Shown piece after piece: positions 63,234 through 64,000 of a stretch of 64,000 nt of DNA. Within the stretch, counting starts at the first letter, position 1; each line of letters opens with the position of its first letter. This DNA comes from Echiichthys vipera (taxonomy: Eukaryota; Chordata; Actinopteri; Perciformes; Trachinidae), in NCBI GenBank assembly GCA_963691815.1, contig OY829667.1:21464587-21528586 (forward strand). The letters are read 5' to 3'. The translations under genes and the position numbers were made by a program. Below the pieces are notes generated by a model. The model saw only the letters and a program-made list of their open reading frames with translations. It made no database searches and had not been told where the DNA came from.

Positions 63234-64000
63234 ACCTCTCTCCAGATGAATTTCGTTCCTCCTTGCTTCCCATATCCATCTGGGATCGCTCGACTGGGGA
63301 GTGATTTCAACTGGCTGGACCTTATCAAAAATCCTTGCATATGATTGGACAAACCACTTGTCCTTGTCATCTTTATTGACGCGCTACTTCAACCACTCAC
63401 ATCGAAACCAACCCGTGACGCAGCGGCGGCTGCGGCTCAGTGGTAGAGCGTGGTCATCCTCCATTCAAGAGATCGGTAGTTCGATCTCCAGCTACCCCGG
63501 TCCGCATGTCGAAGTGTCCTTGAGCAAGACATTGAACCCCGAATTGCTCCCTGTGCTGCGCATGGGTGTGTGAATGTGGTGTGAATGGTTAGATTAGATG
63601 GTATGTAGATGTCCACTGCCATCTGTGTGAATGAGTGAATGTGACAAGTAGTTTGAAAGCGCCTTGAGTAGTCAGAAGACCACAAAGGCGCTATATAAGT
63701 ACAAGTCAATATACCATTTACCATTACCACACAGAACAGCCGACATGGTTTCCGCCTTCAGAGCCGTTCTCTGGTGTTCTCTTTAAGAAGAAAGATTCTC
63801 TAGATTGGACAACACGGATGAAACAGCAGCATCCATGTTGAGGTCTTATTCCTGGATGCGAGCAGACATAGCCGTTTCTCTGCAAAGACACATCCATAAA
63901 ACCCTGCCTGGTGGTCCTGATTGGCTCGACCATTTTTAGCTGACCCTGAAATCACTTTCCGATGGAGTGAATCCAGATGGTTGAGTGGAGTTAGGCGAGT
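63234..64000. mobile_element. CTGACTCT-terminus MITE containing a SINE, cut by the window edge
   Basis: The sequence from AACCTCTCTCCAGATGAATT onward matches the element at 49368 through the words AAACCACTTGTCC, CTACTTCAACCACTCACAT and, after the SINE, AACAGCCGACATGGTTTCC and AGATTCTCTAGATTGGACAA. It reaches GTGGAGTTAGGCGAGT at the window end, so the right terminus is just outside. Confidence 0.7.
63422..63727 (+). mobile_element. tRNA-derived SINE (second family) inside the MITE
   Basis: The head GCTGCGGCTCAGTGGTAGAG has a pol III A box (GGCTCAGTGGTAGAGC), and GGTAGTTCGATCTCC 45 bases later is a B box. The body has AAGTGTCCTTGAGCAAGACA. The tail GCGCTATATAAGTACAAGTC is followed by ATACCATTTACCATTA. 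The host MITE sequence is interrupted exactly here compared with the copy at 49368. It is a SINE and not a tRNA gene. Confidence 0.8.

Noticed and set aside
63422..63500. tRNA-like sequence with A and B boxes
   Set aside because: The boxes belong to a SINE head. The acceptor stem does not pair and a SINE body and tail follow, so it is not a tRNA gene. The same holds for the head at 21700-21777.

Overview
The window looks like nuclear DNA of a teleost fish. It holds a 21-exon GT-AG spliced gene, an intronless seven-helix receptor gene, long AT-rich spacers, CA/AAG/TA microsatellites, and a dense load of fish-type transposable elements (CR1/L2-like and RTE-like LINEs, Ty3/gypsy LTR elements, V-SINE-like tRNA SINEs, hAT-like and foldback MITEs). 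I see no bacterial operon, CRISPR array, rRNA gene or functional tRNA gene.

Layout. Positions 603-2275 (+) hold the last three coding exons of a gene that enters from the left edge; I do not recognise it. Positions 4437-6860 are an internally deleted RTE-like LINE on the minus strand. Positions 7417-15660 are a nested pile of retroelements. An old minus-strand Ty3/gypsy pol gene was hit in its reverse transcriptase by a short LTR element with a 5-bp target duplication, and one LTR of that element was then hit by an L2/Rex1-like LINE. The same gypsy pol was hit in its protease by a CR1-like LINE with a 6-bp duplication, and that LINE carries a solo LTR with another 5-bp duplication. Positions 15735-23642 are repeat-rich and end with a complete hAT-like element. 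Positions 24673-25833 (+) are an intact single-exon PAQR gene, most like PAQR9, a membrane progestin receptor type. Positions 25834-37246 hold MITEs and LINE tails and no gene that I can support.

Positions 37247-59060 (-) hold the complete gene for cytosolic aconitase / iron regulatory protein 1 (ACO1, IRP1). There are 20 coding exons plus a noncoding first exon. Every junction is GT-AG and the joined reading frame encodes 894 residues with the catalytic and Fe-S cluster residues present. Its introns carry MITEs, SINEs and microsatellites. Positions 59071-64000 are intergenic, with microsatellites, a LINE relic and a MITE containing a SINE.

The protein genes have separate jobs: IRP1 senses iron and isomerises citrate, and the PAQR protein is a membrane receptor. 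No shared pathway is implied. The most informative feature of the window is the layered transposon history, which can be read from target-site duplications and interrupted reading frames.
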